From UBA5314 sp035560815 (lineage in GTDB: Bacteria; Bacillota; Syntrophomonadia; Syntrophomonadales; Syntrophomonadaceae), in NCBI GenBank assembly GCA_035560815.1, contig DATMYR010000055.1, positions 1 through 64,000 of the forward strand: a DNA stretch of 64,000 nt. Direction: 5' to 3'. Numbering within the stretch: position 1 is the stretch's first letter; every line of letters starts with the position of its first letter. The position numbers were made by a program, and so were the translations under genes. The notes under the pieces are model-generated. The model worked only from the letters and a program-made list of their open reading frames with translations. It searched no databases and was not told the origin of the DNA. This document shows positions 1 to 9,063 of this stretch, in pieces.

Positions 1-2
1 GA

Positions 3-218
3 ATAAGATATTTAGTAGAAGCGGACATATCGTGTAACTTTGATTTTGAAGATGATGCAGGATATGAAACAACAGAAATAATAGATAAACATGAATTCGT
101 AATTTATTATCATCTTGAGGATGATAATTTTTACATCAAGGAATATGACGATGCGGGATTAGGTAGAACTGTTTTTGATTCAGATGATGTTGAGCTTGAA
201 GCGGGTGGGGGCAATTGA
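3..218 (+). CDS. C-terminal part of an acidic protein of unknown function
   Basis: An open frame enters from the left edge and stops at TGA 216-218, giving the last 71 residues of a protein I do not recognise. It is strongly acidic: 21 Asp/Glu against 4 Lys/Arg, with runs such as FEDD, EDD and DSDD. The stop overlaps the region of the hsdS start, so it is probably translated with hsdS and lies inside the restriction operon, perhaps between hsdM (outside the window) and hsdS. The acidity recalls DNA-mimic or immunity proteins, but that is only an idea. The start is outside the window. Confidence 0.55.
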   Translation: MRYLVEADISCNFDFEDDAGYETTEIIDKHEFVIYYHLEDDNFYIKEYDDAGLGRTVFDSDDVELEAGGGN

Positions 219-220
219 GT

Positions 221-1441
221 ATGAGTTCTAAGGAGTGGTACTCGACAACTATTGGGGACCAATTGTTACTTCAGCGTGGTTACGATATTACAAAAGCTGA
301 ACAAAGAGAGGGCATAATTCCGGTAATATCATCCAGTGGTGTTACAAGCTATCACAATGTTGCTAGAATGAAAGGACCAGGTGTAGTGCTTGGCCGTAAA
401 GGTGTTGTGGGAAGCGTTCATTTTGTTGCAGGTGACTACTGGCCGCATGATACTACGCTTTTTGTTAAGGACTTCAAAGGAAACCATCCTCGTTTCGTTT
501 ACTATTTTTTTAAATGGATGTCTGGGATTTTGGCTTCAATGGATGTTGGCTCAGCAAACCCAACTCTTAATAGGAATCATGTACATCCGATTAGCGTACA
601 ATGGCCTCCTCTCCCAGAACAAAACTCAATCTCAGCAATCCTGTCCTGCCTAGACGATATAATTGAGTTAAACAATGGAACCAACCAGGTTTTAGAGGAA
701 ATGGCCCAGGCCATTTTTAAGCACTGGTTTGTGGATTTTGAGTTTCCCAACGAAGATGGACAGCCCTATAAATTAAGGTGTGGCGAAATGGTTGAAAGTG
801 AACTGGGGGAGATACCTAATGGATGGAGAGTAATGAGAATTGGTGAGTTTGCAGATGTTAAGGGAGGGAAAAGGCTACCGAAAGGTCATCAACTACAAAT
901 TCAAAAAACATTGCATCCATATATCAGGATAACGGACCTAATTAATGGACGTGTTGATATTAAGAACCTGTTATATATTAATGACGATACTTATCCATTT
1001 ATTTCAAAATACAAAATAAACAAAGACGATATATTTTTGTCAATTGTTGGTACCATAGGGATCGTGGGTATAATTAATGAAATATTGGACGAAGCAAATT
1101 TGACTGAAAATATGGCAAAAATAAGCCATATCCAAAACCATATTTGTTGTAAACATTACCTGCATTATTATCTCAGATCAGAATTAGGACAACACTTAAT
1201 TTCCGGAAGAACAGTTGGATCTACACAATTTAAATTGGCATTATATAGAATTAAAGATATTCCTGTATTGATACCCAGTTCAGATTGCATGAGTAAATAT
1301 GATCAATTATCAAGAAACTTATATACAATTATCGATAATAATGAACTTCAAAACCTAACCCTTACAGCTATTCGTGATACCCTCCTGCCCAAGATCATGT
1401 CCGGCGAGATCCGGGTGCCGATTGAGGAGGCGGCGGTATAA
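221..1441 (+). CDS. hsdS: Type I restriction-modification specificity subunit HsdS
   Basis: HsdS reads the two halves of the bipartite DNA target and docks HsdM and HsdR. The 406-residue length and the two-repeat layout are typical. The first target recognition domain spans about residues 5-130. A conserved helix with LPEQNSISAILSCLDDII follows, then a second recognition domain (about 195-340) and a C-terminal helix ending LLPKIMSGEIRVP. ATG 221 is preferred over TTG 215 because GGTGGGGG lies 9 bases before it. The stop overlaps the ATG of hsdR (TAATG), so the two are translationally coupled. hsdM must lie to the left if the system is complete. Confidence 0.93.
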   Translation: MSSKEWYSTTIGDQLLLQRGYDITKAEQREGIIPVISSSGVTSYHNVARMKGPGVVLGRKGVVGSVHFVAGDYWPHDTTLFVKDFKGNHPRFVYYFFKWMSGILASMDVGSANPTLNRNHVHPISVQWPPLPEQNSISAILSCLDDIIELNNGTNQVLEEMAQAIFKHWFVDFEFPNEDGQPYKLRCGEMVESELGEIPNGWRVMRIGEFADVKGGKRLPKGHQLQIQKTLHPYIRITDLINGRVDIKNLLYINDDTYPFISKYKINKDDIFLSIVGTIGIVGIINEILDEANLTENMAKISHIQNHICCKHYLHYYLRSELGQHLISGRTVGSTQFKLALYRIKDIPVLIPSSDCMSKYDQLSRNLYTIIDNNELQNLTLTAIRDTLLPKIMSGEIRVPIEEAAV

Positions 1442-4400
1442 TGCCTTTTACCGAGCAGGATTTTGAAAACGCCATCATCGAATTAATGCGTGAAGATCTG
1501 GGCTATGATTATATATATGGACCCAATGTATTGCGTGATTACCGCGCGCCTCTCTATGAGGAACTGCTGCTCTCCTCGCTTAGCAACATCAACCCGAAGT
1601 TATCACTGGATACTATCAATGAAGCCATTTATAAACTCAAAAACTTTGAGAGTGTTAATTTACTGCAAAAGAACTGCGTGTTTATGGACTATCTACAAAA
1701 CGGTATTGAGGTTAGTACACTCTATAAAGGCGAAACCAAGTATGACCGGGTAAAACTAATCGACTTTGATAATCCGGACCGCAATAGTTACTATGTTATA
1801 AACCAGTGGACAGTCGTTGAGAATGAAGAAAAGCGCCCAGATGTGGTGGCGTTTATTAACGGAATGCCCCTGGTAGTAATGGAATTGAAATCCTGCTCAC
1901 GGGAAGAGACGGATGTATCAGATGCCTACCGCCAGCTGCGCAACTATATGCATGACATTCCCAGCCTGTTTACCTATAATGCCTTTTGCGTGATGAGCGA
2001 CCTGGCAACTTCCAAGGTGGGCACGATTACGGCCCTTGAGGATCGCTTTATGGAATGGAAAACCACCGACGGCGATTATGAGGAAACCAGGTATGCAGCC
2101 TTTGATGTGCTTTTCAAGGGCATGTTTGCGAAAGAACGGCTGTTGGATATCATTAGAAATTTCATCCTCTTTTCCGAGGAAAACAAAATACTGGCTGGCT
2201 ATCATCAATACTTCGCTGTTAAAAAGGCCATAGAACGCACTAAAACCGCCACCGATACCGACGGCAAGGGCGGTATTTTTTGGCATACGCAGGGCAGCGG
2301 CAAGTCTCTTTCCATGGTTTTTTATACTAAACTTTTGCAGGAGGCACTACAGAGCCCAACCGTGGTGGTATTGACCGACCGCAATGATTTAGACGACCAG
2401 TTGTATGGCCAATTTGCCAAGTGTACGGATTATCTTCGCCAGGTACCGGAGCAGGCCGAAAACCGAGCTGACCTTAGAAAAAAGCTGGCTGGAAGAGTGG
2501 CAAATGGCATTATATTCACTACTATGCAGAAGTTTGAGGAATCGAACGAACCGCTCTCTACCCGAAGAAATATAATATTGATGGCAGACGAGGCTCATCG
2601 CAGTCAATATGCCCTTGATGAGAAGATTGATGGCAAGACCGGCAAGGTTACGCTGGGCTTCGCTCGCCTGGTGCGAGACAGTCTGCCCAATGCCACCTTC
2701 ATTGGTTTTACGGGCACACCCATATCCCTTACCGACCGCTCCACCAAGGAAGTATTTGGCGATTATATAGATGTATATGATATGACTCAGTCGGTCGAAG
2801 ATGGAGCTACCCGTCCGGTGTATTATGAAAGTAGAGTAATAAATCTGGGTCTTAATGAAGAGGTTCTAAAAAAGATAGATGCTGAGTATGAAATGGTTGC
2901 TGAGCAGGCCGAGGCCTATGTAGTTGAAAAAAGCAAAAAAGAGCTTTCAAAAATGGATGCTATTTTGGGAGCGAAGGCGACGATTACCTCACTGTGCAAT
3001 GATATTGTTACCCACTATGAGGATAGGCAGGATTTGCTTACCGGCAAGGCGATGATTGTTGCGTACTCACGCCCCATTGCCATGAAAATATATGCTGAGA
3101 TTTTGCGCATCCGGCCCAAGTGGACGGAAAAGATCAAGGTAGTTATGACAGGTTCCAACAATGATCCGGAGGAATGGAAAGAGATTGTGGGTAATAAGAC
3201 CTCCCGCTCTGATCTAGCCCGGAAATTCAAGGATAATGATGATCCCATGAAAATTGCCATCGTCGTGGATATGTGGCTCACCGGTTTTGATATACCATCA
3301 CTGGCGACCATGTATATATTTAAACCTATGGCCGGTCATAATTTGATGCAGGCTATTGCACGGGTCAATCGGGTGTTTGGGGACAAAGAGGGCGGATTAG
3401 TGGTTGACTATGTCGGCATCGCCTCGGCACTTAAGCAAGCAATGAAGGACTTTACATTGCGCGATCGGAAGAATTACGGTGATACCGATATATCAAAGTC
3501 TGCGCTGCCTAAGTTTATTGAGAAATTAGCCGTTTGCAAAGATTTGTTTCATACATTTGACCTCTCCAAGTTTGTAGATGGTAGCGACCTGGACCGGGCT
3601 AAGACCATCGTGGAGGGCATTAACTTCATAATAGGCGACGAGCATAAGAAAGAGTTATTTATTAAAGAAGCTTTATACCTAAAACAATCGGCATCACTAT
3701 GCCGCAGCTTGCTGGATAAAACCCAGCGCTTTGAAGCGGCCTTCTTTGAGGCAGTGCGAACCGCTCTGACCAGGATCGTCATAGGTAAAAAATTATCACT
3801 GAAGGAAATCAATGAGCGAATCAATGAACTGTTAAAGCAGAGCATCAAGAGCGACGGCGTTATAAATCTATTTTCTGATATTAAAACCGAGTTTTCACTT
3901 TTTGATCCGGCATTCTTAGAAGACATCGCCAAGATGCAACAAAAGAACCTGGCAACTGAATTGTTGAAGAAACTAATTCAAGAGCAAATCAGGATATACA
4001 TGCGTACAAACCTGGTAAAGTCAGAATTGTTTTCTGAAAAAATGGGGCGTCTGATGAATGCCTATCGTAATGGGCAGCTAACCAATGCCGAGGTTATTGA
4101 CGAGCTACTCAAAATGGCGGCCGAGATAGCAAAAGACCATAAAGCAGGCGAAGAAATGGGTCTGACAGTAGAAGAAAAGGCATTTTATGATGCCCTCTTA
4201 AAACCGGCAGCCATTAAGGATTTTTATTCCAACGATGCCTTGGTACAGATAACCAAGGAACTTACCGAAATGCTCAAAAAGAAAAGGACAGTTGACTGGC
4301 AGAAAAAAGAACAAGCCCGGGCCGAAATGAGGTCAATAGTTAAGCGCTTGTTGAAAAAATACAAGTATCCCCCGGAAGGTCAAGAGGAAGCAGTTAATAT

Positions 4401-4449
4401 CGTGATCTCGCAGTGTGAGATGTGGGCGGATAATGAGGATGAGGAATAA
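1441..4449 (+). CDS. hsdR: Type I restriction enzyme motor/endonuclease subunit HsdR
   Basis: The ATP-driven translocase and nuclease of a type I system; 1002 residues, full length for the family. The N-terminal RecB-like nuclease shows Asp134, Glu148-x-Lys150 and the QxxxY motif (Gln165, Tyr169). The helicase domains show HTQGSGKS near 283-289, DEAH at 383-386, FTGTP, and QAIARVNRVF as motif VI. The C-terminal third is helical and is expected to bind the methylase core. All catalytic motifs are intact and there is no frameshift, so the subunit looks functional. It overlaps hsdS by one base. Confidence 0.95.
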   Translation: MPFTEQDFENAIIELMREDLGYDYIYGPNVLRDYRAPLYEELLLSSLSNINPKLSLDTINEAIYKLKNFESVNLLQKNCVFMDYLQNGIEVSTLYKGETKYDRVKLIDFDNPDRNSYYVINQWTVVENEEKRPDVVAFINGMPLVVMELKSCSREETDVSDAYRQLRNYMHDIPSLFTYNAFCVMSDLATSKVGTITALEDRFMEWKTTDGDYEETRYAAFDVLFKGMFAKERLLDIIRNFILFSEENKILAGYHQYFAVKKAIERTKTATDTDGKGGIFWHTQGSGKSLSMVFYTKLLQEALQSPTVVVLTDRNDLDDQLYGQFAKCTDYLRQVPEQAENRADLRKKLAGRVANGIIFTTMQKFEESNEPLSTRRNIILMADEAHRSQYALDEKIDGKTGKVTLGFARLVRDSLPNATFIGFTGTPISLTDRSTKEVFGDYIDVYDMTQSVEDGATRPVYYESRVINLGLNEEVLKKIDAEYEMVAEQAEAYVVEKSKKELSKMDAILGAKATITSLCNDIVTHYEDRQDLLTGKAMIVAYSRPIAMKIYAEILRIRPKWTEKIKVVMTGSNNDPEEWKEIVGNKTSRSDLARKFKDNDDPMKIAIVVDMWLTGFDIPSLATMYIFKPMAGHNLMQAIARVNRVFGDKEGGLVVDYVGIASALKQAMKDFTLRDRKNYGDTDISKSALPKFIEKLAVCKDLFHTFDLSKFVDGSDLDRAKTIVEGINFIIGDEHKKELFIKEALYLKQSASLCRSLLDKTQRFEAAFFEAVRTALTRIVIGKKLSLKEINERINELLKQSIKSDGVINLFSDIKTEFSLFDPAFLEDIAKMQQKNLATELLKKLIQEQIRIYMRTNLVKSELFSEKMGRLMNAYRNGQLTNAEVIDELLKMAAEIAKDHKAGEEMGLTVEEKAFYDALLKPAAIKDFYSNDALVQITKELTEMLKKKRTVDWQKKEQARAEMRSIVKRLLKKYKYPPEGQEEAVNIVISQCEMWADNEDEE

Positions 4450-4554
4450 GTATTGCCCACTTATGAGCTTTTAATGAAGAAAGCCGGGTAGATAGTTTAG
4501 GGTAAAGGCTTAGACAGCTTCGCCGTCTGCATCGAAAAATGGAGGGAATTCTAT

Positions 4555-5820
4555 TTGATTTCAATACTGGACTGCGATCATGCTCAAATGGAAAAATTAA
4601 ATAGAATTCTTAAAATAATGTTTGAATATTTTTTTGATGCTGAGAAACAAAGCAAGAGAATTAAGGATGATATATATGCAATTGTATTTCCAGCACCATT
4701 TCTTAAAACAGGTAAGAAAAAATGTGTAGCAACAGTGAGAGAATTATATTCTTGGATAATAGACGATGGTTTGCATGAGTTAACTACGCTTCATCAATAT
4801 ATTGTGTACTGGATAATCGAGTTTTGTGAAAATGAAGAAAATGCTTATGAAGATAACTGTCTTCAATTGAATATAAAGGGTGAAGAATCAAAGCTTTTTA
4901 AGGATTTGGATTATGAACAAAATAATACGTCTGAAGTATTTGCACCTTGTTTTGCCGGCTTTGATCCAATTGACATTGATATTTGGATACTTAGAGGAAT
5001 GTTTAATTCTAACCTAAAACTAAACAAGAAAATTATAGATGAGCAATCTATTGCTGTGGTTCCAGGAAAAAGGGCTGGAGATATTCCGGTAAATGATTCA
5101 GATGTAGAAGAAGACTATATATGGTTTTGTTTTGCGAAATTCACAAAAACCTGCATAGCCATTCAAAAGCTCATAAACAGTGACTTGTTTGAAGACGCGT
5201 TAATATTAACGAGGAGTAATTATGAAACATTTATACATGCAAAAGCCGTAATTAATTCACCGGGAGCCATAGATCATTTGGTTGAATTTAAACTGGGCCT
5301 TGAGAATGGTAAATATCAAAGAACACGCCAAAAGGGGCGTGGTGGGTACCGTATCATTGCAGATAGTACTGATACAACCCGAACTTTTCAATATACAGAC
5401 AGAATATGGAAAATAGCTGAGCTGGCCTATGAGTCCAACAGTTATTCGCGTGTTTATCAGTATTTGTGTGATTTAACTCATTGCGACATCGACACGATAG
5501 GGTATTATCAAGAAGGCTCGCGTTATTCATATAAAGGATCGAGTAAAAAGGCATTATTAAATACTCTGTTGTGGAATGTTTATATGAATAACAAGTTTTA
5601 TGAAGTCCTAATTGATGGGGAAATGTTTGAAATTAATTTAGATGAAAATAAAGTGGCAAACGCAATTATTGAAGATTCTCTTACGTTGAAGGAGATATTT
5701 GATATGCAAATATTTAAGGTTCAAACTTATATAACAGCTATTGAAGATGAGGAAATGAAGAAGGAATTAAATAATTATGTTGATGACCTGAACACTCTAA
5801 AGGATGATCTTGTTGGTTGA
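4555..5820 (+). CDS. DUF5677-like protein of unknown function
   Basis: A 421-residue protein with TTG start 4555, supported by GGAGGG 8 bases upstream. Residues about 190-240 (FEDALILTRSNYETFIHA) match the pattern of DUF5677-type proteins, where a helix carries an Arg-Ser-x-x-Glu signature; this assignment is from memory of the pattern and is tentative. No signal peptide or clear membrane segment is seen, and both ends are rich in Lys, Glu, Asp and Asn. It follows hsdR by 105 bases and has similar AT-rich codon use, so it probably belongs to the same mobile defence block. No function can be given. Confidence 0.7.
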   Translation: MISILDCDHAQMEKLNRILKIMFEYFFDAEKQSKRIKDDIYAIVFPAPFLKTGKKKCVATVRELYSWIIDDGLHELTTLHQYIVYWIIEFCENEENAYEDNCLQLNIKGEESKLFKDLDYEQNNTSEVFAPCFAGFDPIDIDIWILRGMFNSNLKLNKKIIDEQSIAVVPGKRAGDIPVNDSDVEEDYIWFCFAKFTKTCIAIQKLINSDLFEDALILTRSNYETFIHAKAVINSPGAIDHLVEFKLGLENGKYQRTRQKGRGGYRIIADSTDTTRTFQYTDRIWKIAELAYESNSYSRVYQYLCDLTHCDIDTIGYYQEGSRYSYKGSSKKALLNTLLWNVYMNNKFYEVLIDGEMFEINLDENKVANAIIEDSLTLKEIFDMQIFKVQTYITAIEDEEMKKELNNYVDDLNTLKDDLVG

Positions 5821-5973
5821 TATAAGATGTCATCTGGAGAGGCTAAGACAGGAACATCAATACAGAAGCTCTGTGATGAACAAGTTAACAAACCTGCTAG
5901 GTGGTATGGATCTTGAGCTATGGAGATAACATAGAATAATACGACAGTTTGCGAATGAAAGGGGGGGATAGCC

Positions 5974-7644
5974 TTGATAAGGCAGGAGGATCTGGGGCTG
6001 CTATTAGAAGAACTAATGATCTTACCGGCGGAGACGGAGTGGGTGGAGTTTAAGGAAGCCAAGAACACCTTCAATTTTGAGGATATTGGGAAATATTTTT
6101 CCGCCCTGAGTAATGAAGCAAATATAAAGGATAAACGTTGTGGATGGCTTATCTTCGGTGTGCAAGATAAACCGAGAAAAGTAGTTGGTTCGCGATTCAG
6201 GCAAAATCGGGCTGATCTGGATAGTTTGAAATCGGAGATTGCTTTTCATACTACTGAGCACATTACTTTCATGGAAATCTATGAGATCCATTTGCCGGAA
6301 GGTAGAGTAGTAATGCTGCAAATTCCTGCTGCCCCGCAAGGAATTCCCCTGGCATGGAAAGGCCATTATTATGGTCGTACTGCCGAGTCTGTCGGCGCTT
6401 TAAATCTGCAAGAAATTGAACAAATCCGGAGTGCCCTGTTTGATTATGATTGGTCGGCGCAAATCTGTCCGGGTGCCGGTATTGAAGACCTGGATCCGGA
6501 TGCGATGGCCAGGGCCAGGACTGAATATAGGAATAAAAATCCGCACCTGGCTAAAGAGGTGGATGTTTGGAATGATACTACATTTTTAAATAAAATTCGG
6601 CTCACCATTAAAGGCCAGATAACGCGGAGCGCCATAATTTTATTAGGCCGAGAAGAGGCGGAACAGTTTATTAGCCCGGCTGTAGCCAGGATTACCTGGG
6701 TATTGAAAGATGAACAGGGAATGGAAAAGGATTACGAGCATTTTGGACCGCCCTTCTTGCTAAATACGGAAGAAGCATATGCTAAGATTCGGAATCTTAA
6801 TTATCGCTACTTACCGGATAATTCCTTATTTCCTACGGAGATTAAACAATACGAACCCTATCTGATTCGTGAAACTTTACATAACTGCATCGCTCACCAG
6901 GACTATGAATTAAAGGGTCGGATCAATATAATTGAAGGACCCGATGAATTGCTTTTTACTAACTTGGGTAAGTTCCTCCCGGGATCAGTGGAGAATGTTA
7001 TTGCCACCGATGCTCCTCCAGAAGAGTATCGCAATCCATTTCTGGCCAATGCGATGGTCAACTTAAATATGATTGATACTATTGGCAGCGGTATAAAAAA
7101 GATGTTTAAATTGCAGCGACAGAGGAATTTCCCTATGCCTGATTATGATTTACATGAAGAAAACAGGGTTAAAGTCAGGGTTCTAGGCAAAATCATTAAT
7201 GAAAACTACACCCGCTTGCTTATTAAACGGCCTGATCTGGACCTGAAGACGGTAATGGACATTGATAAGGTACAAAAGGGTATCCCGTTAGCTATAGAGG
7301 ATGTTAGAAAACTGCGTTCGCAAGGGCTTATTGAGGGCAGTAAATCCAAAATATATGTATCTGCTCAAGTTGCGTCTCTTACCGATAGTAAATCAGATTA
7401 TATTAAAAACAGAGCCTTTGATGATGCTCATTATAAAAACATGATAATTGAATTTTTAACCAAGTTTGGAAACGCCAATCGCCGTGATATCGATAAGTTG
7501 CTTATAGATAAGCTGTCGGATGTATTGACCGATGATCAAAAACGCAAGAAGATCAGTAATTTGCTTTATTATATGTCTAGACGTGATCGAACCATAAAAA
7601 ACATTGGATCGGATCACAAGTCGATATGGGTTCTTCTTAAATAG
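5974..7644 (+). CDS. AlbA_2 (Schlafen-type) DNA-binding / divergent ATPase protein
   Basis: A 556-residue protein of the COG2865 type. Residues about 16-135 form an AlbA_2 domain (ETEWVEFKEA near the start, GWLIFGVQD in the middle). Residues near 297 carry IRETLHNCIAHQDYEL, the conserved helix of the divergent GHKL-like ATPase part. The C-terminal region looks like winged helix. TTG 5974 sits after GGGGGGG (5961-5967). Such proteins often accompany restriction systems and islands as regulators or defence accessories, but their biochemistry is mostly unknown. It is separated from the upstream gene by 153 bases, in which I see only a possible 29-codon frame (5827-5916). Confidence 0.8.
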   Translation: MIRQEDLGLLLEELMILPAETEWVEFKEAKNTFNFEDIGKYFSALSNEANIKDKRCGWLIFGVQDKPRKVVGSRFRQNRADLDSLKSEIAFHTTEHITFMEIYEIHLPEGRVVMLQIPAAPQGIPLAWKGHYYGRTAESVGALNLQEIEQIRSALFDYDWSAQICPGAGIEDLDPDAMARARTEYRNKNPHLAKEVDVWNDTTFLNKIRLTIKGQITRSAIILLGREEAEQFISPAVARITWVLKDEQGMEKDYEHFGPPFLLNTEEAYAKIRNLNYRYLPDNSLFPTEIKQYEPYLIRETLHNCIAHQDYELKGRINIIEGPDELLFTNLGKFLPGSVENVIATDAPPEEYRNPFLANAMVNLNMIDTIGSGIKKMFKLQRQRNFPMPDYDLHEENRVKVRVLGKIINENYTRLLIKRPDLDLKTVMDIDKVQKGIPLAIEDVRKLRSQGLIEGSKSKIYVSAQVASLTDSKSDYIKNRAFDDAHYKNMIIEFLTKFGNANRRDIDKLLIDKLSDVLTDDQKRKKISNLLYYMSRRDRTIKNIGSDHKSIWVLLK

Positions 7645-7774
7645 TTCTAACAAAGTTATTAAGAAGAACTTGAAGAAGAACTTGAAGAAGAAGTTTTTTA
7701 ACGAATGCCTATATACAGGACTTATAATCATTGCAATAGTTCTTCTAAGTTAGTTTTCTTAAGAAGTTCTTAGC
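7630..7774. repeat. Cluster of GAAGAAC / GTTCTTC repeats
   Basis: The end of the AlbA_2 gene and its downstream spacer carry repeated copies of one short word in both directions. GTTCTTCTTAA at 7630-7640 faces TTAAGAAGAAC at 7659-7669. The 12-base unit AAGAAGAACTTG is tandem at 7661-7672 and 7673-7684, with a part copy at 7685. GTTCTTCTAA lies at 7739-7748, and the palindrome TTCTTAAGAA at 7757-7766 is followed by GTTCTTAG. It may be a binding array or an RNA structure. Confidence 0.7.
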
Positions 7775-7828
7775 AGTAGATAGAAGGGAAACCGAAGATA
7801 AATTTGATGAATATAATATAAATCAACA

Positions 7829-7860
7829 CCGCGCGGCTTGCGCGGTTCCTTGCTTTTATG
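7829..7860 (+). terminator. Possible terminator hairpin at the end of the accessory block
   Basis: ACCGCGC (7829-7835) pairs with GCGCGGT (7841-7847) across the loop GGCTT, followed by a T-rich stretch (TCCTTGCTTTTAT). It is about 185 bases downstream of the AlbA_2 gene. The rest of the 7645-8024 spacer holds the repeat cluster above, the TTTGCAC/TTTTGCACT near-repeat around 7930-7950, and the tRNA terminator. No gene is seen in it. Confidence 0.4.
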
Positions 7861-7985
7861 GTGAGACAAGAGGGCTCACCTCAACCATGTGATTATGTTC
7901 AGTTGGCTTATTTCATATTAATTTTTGTGATTTGCACTTTTTTTGCACTCAGCCGGAAAATCTGCCTGGTTATTATAAGCAGGGC

Positions 7986-8012
7986 AAAAAAATAAAGGGG
8001 GTAAAAACCCCC
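7986..8012 (-). terminator. Terminator of tRNA-Leu
   Basis: On the minus strand a perfect stem GGGGG/CCCCC (8008-8012 and 7997-8001, loop TTTTTA) is followed by a T-rich run covering 7986-7996. It lies 13 bases past the CCA end of the tRNA gene. Confidence 0.85.
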
Positions 8013-8024
8013 AATTTGCTTACT

Positions 8025-8109
8025 TGGTGCGGATGAAGGGACTCGAACCCATACACCTTGCGGCGCCAGATCCTAAGTCTGGTGCGTCTGCCAATTCCGC
8101 CACATCCGC
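8025..8109 (-). tRNA. tRNA-Leu (anticodon TAG)
   Basis: An 85-base cloverleaf with a long variable arm. The acceptor GCGGATG pairs with CATCCGC, the anticodon stem-loop is CCAGAC-TTAGGA-T-CTGG, the T-loop reads GGGTTCGAGTCCC, and CCA is encoded. The type I restriction block ends just beyond its 3' side, so the gene is a plausible island integration target, although no integrase or duplicated 3' end is in the window. Confidence 0.96.
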
Positions 8110-8173
8110 TGATTGGTTTTTCAGACCTCCGAGCGATGCCTGTAAGGCAAAGAAAAAGCCTGAATACTAGACT

Positions 8174-8202
8174 ATTATAGGAGTAATTGCATGTAATGTC
8201 AA
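8174..8202 (-). promoter_or_regulatory. Consensus sigma-A promoter of tRNA-Leu
   Basis: Read on the minus strand, TTGACA (8202-8197) and TATAAT (8179-8174) are separated by exactly 17 bases. Both boxes match the housekeeping consensus perfectly, and the tRNA begins about 65 bases downstream. Confidence 0.9.
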
Positions 8203-8317
8203 TCAAGGGAAATGGGTAGAATGCAGCAAAAGTCTTATTACTTGCATTGGGAATCGTTCATCTATTGCACCCGGATGATGTTCCAGGAAAATTTCGGTCC
8301 TGCCGCTTTAATTTCGT

Positions 8318-8346
8318 TTGCATTCGTCATTTATCAGGGGTACAAT
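8318..8346 (+). promoter_or_regulatory. Possible tatA promoter
   Basis: TTGCAT (8318-8323) and TACAAT (8341-8346) are 17 bases apart, 53 bases before the tatA start. The -10 box is good and the -35 box is weak. Confidence 0.45.
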
Positions 8347-8398
8347 TACTGTGTTGCAAGGTAGCCTGTACTCATGTAAATGGTAGGAGGGAATTAAG

Positions 8399-8689
8399 AT
8401 GTTCGGCAATATCGGCCCATGGGAATTGGTATTGATTTTATTAATAGCACTTATTGTTTTTGGACCCGGTAAGCTGCCTGATGTGGCAAAAGGACTGGGC
8501 AAAGCGGTAAACGAGTTTAAGAATGCTTCCAGCGGTATTCAAAAGCAATTCCAGGATGCTCTGAAAGAGGATGAAACTCCGAAACCAATTCAAGCAACGG
8601 TTGCATCACCGGAAAAGGAAGCCAGTAGTGAGCAACCTCAAGAACACAAAGAAGCGTCGGAGAACCATGGAGGAGAGCCGCAAGCGTAA
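8399..8689 (+). CDS. tatA: Sec-independent protein translocase subunit TatA
   Basis: TatA/E family pore-forming component of twin-arginine export. The 96-residue protein begins MFGNIGPWELVLILLIALI, one N-terminal membrane helix, followed by the hinge FGPGKLPDVAKGLGKAVNEF and its amphipathic helix. A charged, low-complexity tail rich in Glu, Gln and Pro follows. AGGAGG (8385-8390) supports ATG 8399. No tatC is nearby; the partner is presumably elsewhere. A hairpin with 9-base arms at 8709-8732 (loop GACCTT, no T run) follows the stop; its role is unclear. Confidence 0.95.
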   Translation: MFGNIGPWELVLILLIALIVFGPGKLPDVAKGLGKAVNEFKNASSGIQKQFQDALKEDETPKPIQATVASPEKEASSEQPQEHKEASENHGGEPQA

Positions 8690-8793
8690 GGCGAAGAACA
8701 ACCGCCCAGGCTTTGCTGACCTTAGCAAAGCCAACCAGGCACATGCCATAGGTGGGGCGATTGTTAGAATCATTACATCATAGATAGACTTCG

Positions 8794-8818
8794 AAAGCCT
8801 CCCATCCGGGAGGCTTTT
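8794..8818 (+). terminator. tatA terminator
   Basis: AAAGCCTCCC (8794-8803) and GGGAGGCTTT (8808-8817) form a perfect 10-pair stem with loop ATCC, followed by T. The 245 bases from here to the next gene hold no coding signal; TTGACT at 8935-8940 with TAAAAT at 8961-8966 is a poor, widely spaced promoter candidate. Confidence 0.85.
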
Positions 8819-9063
8819 ACTGTTCCAATTGTAACAACACGCAGTGCAAAAATAACAAGTGTTTCCAGTTTCCTTGTAAAAACATTTCCATGTTTATTCC
8901 CCGCATATACAGGTGAGAGCATACCTTTTTCTTATTGACTTCATTTGGGTCTGGTCTAAGTAAAATATCTTGTTGTACTATGAGTGAAGGTGTCTCTAAC
9001 GAGTAAGAGTAGTAGAAAGTCTGTTTCAGCGCAAACTTTTCCTCTGAAGGAAGGTTGATCATT

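Noticed and set aside
1918..4000. Long minus-strand frames opposite hsdR
   Set aside because: They mirror a full-length gene with intact motifs and have no ribosome sites.
7661..7693. Short tandem repeats as a CRISPR array
   Set aside because: The unit is 12 bases with no spacers, and no cas gene is near.
8025..8109. Island attachment site at the tRNA-Leu 3' end
   Set aside because: No duplicate of the tRNA end and no integrase are in the window, so it is kept only as a possibility in the findings.
8571..8783. Basic 70-codon frame overlapping the end of tatA
   Set aside because: It starts inside tatA in another frame without a ribosome site and shows no conserved pattern; the hairpin at 8709-8732 and the tatA terminator explain the region better.
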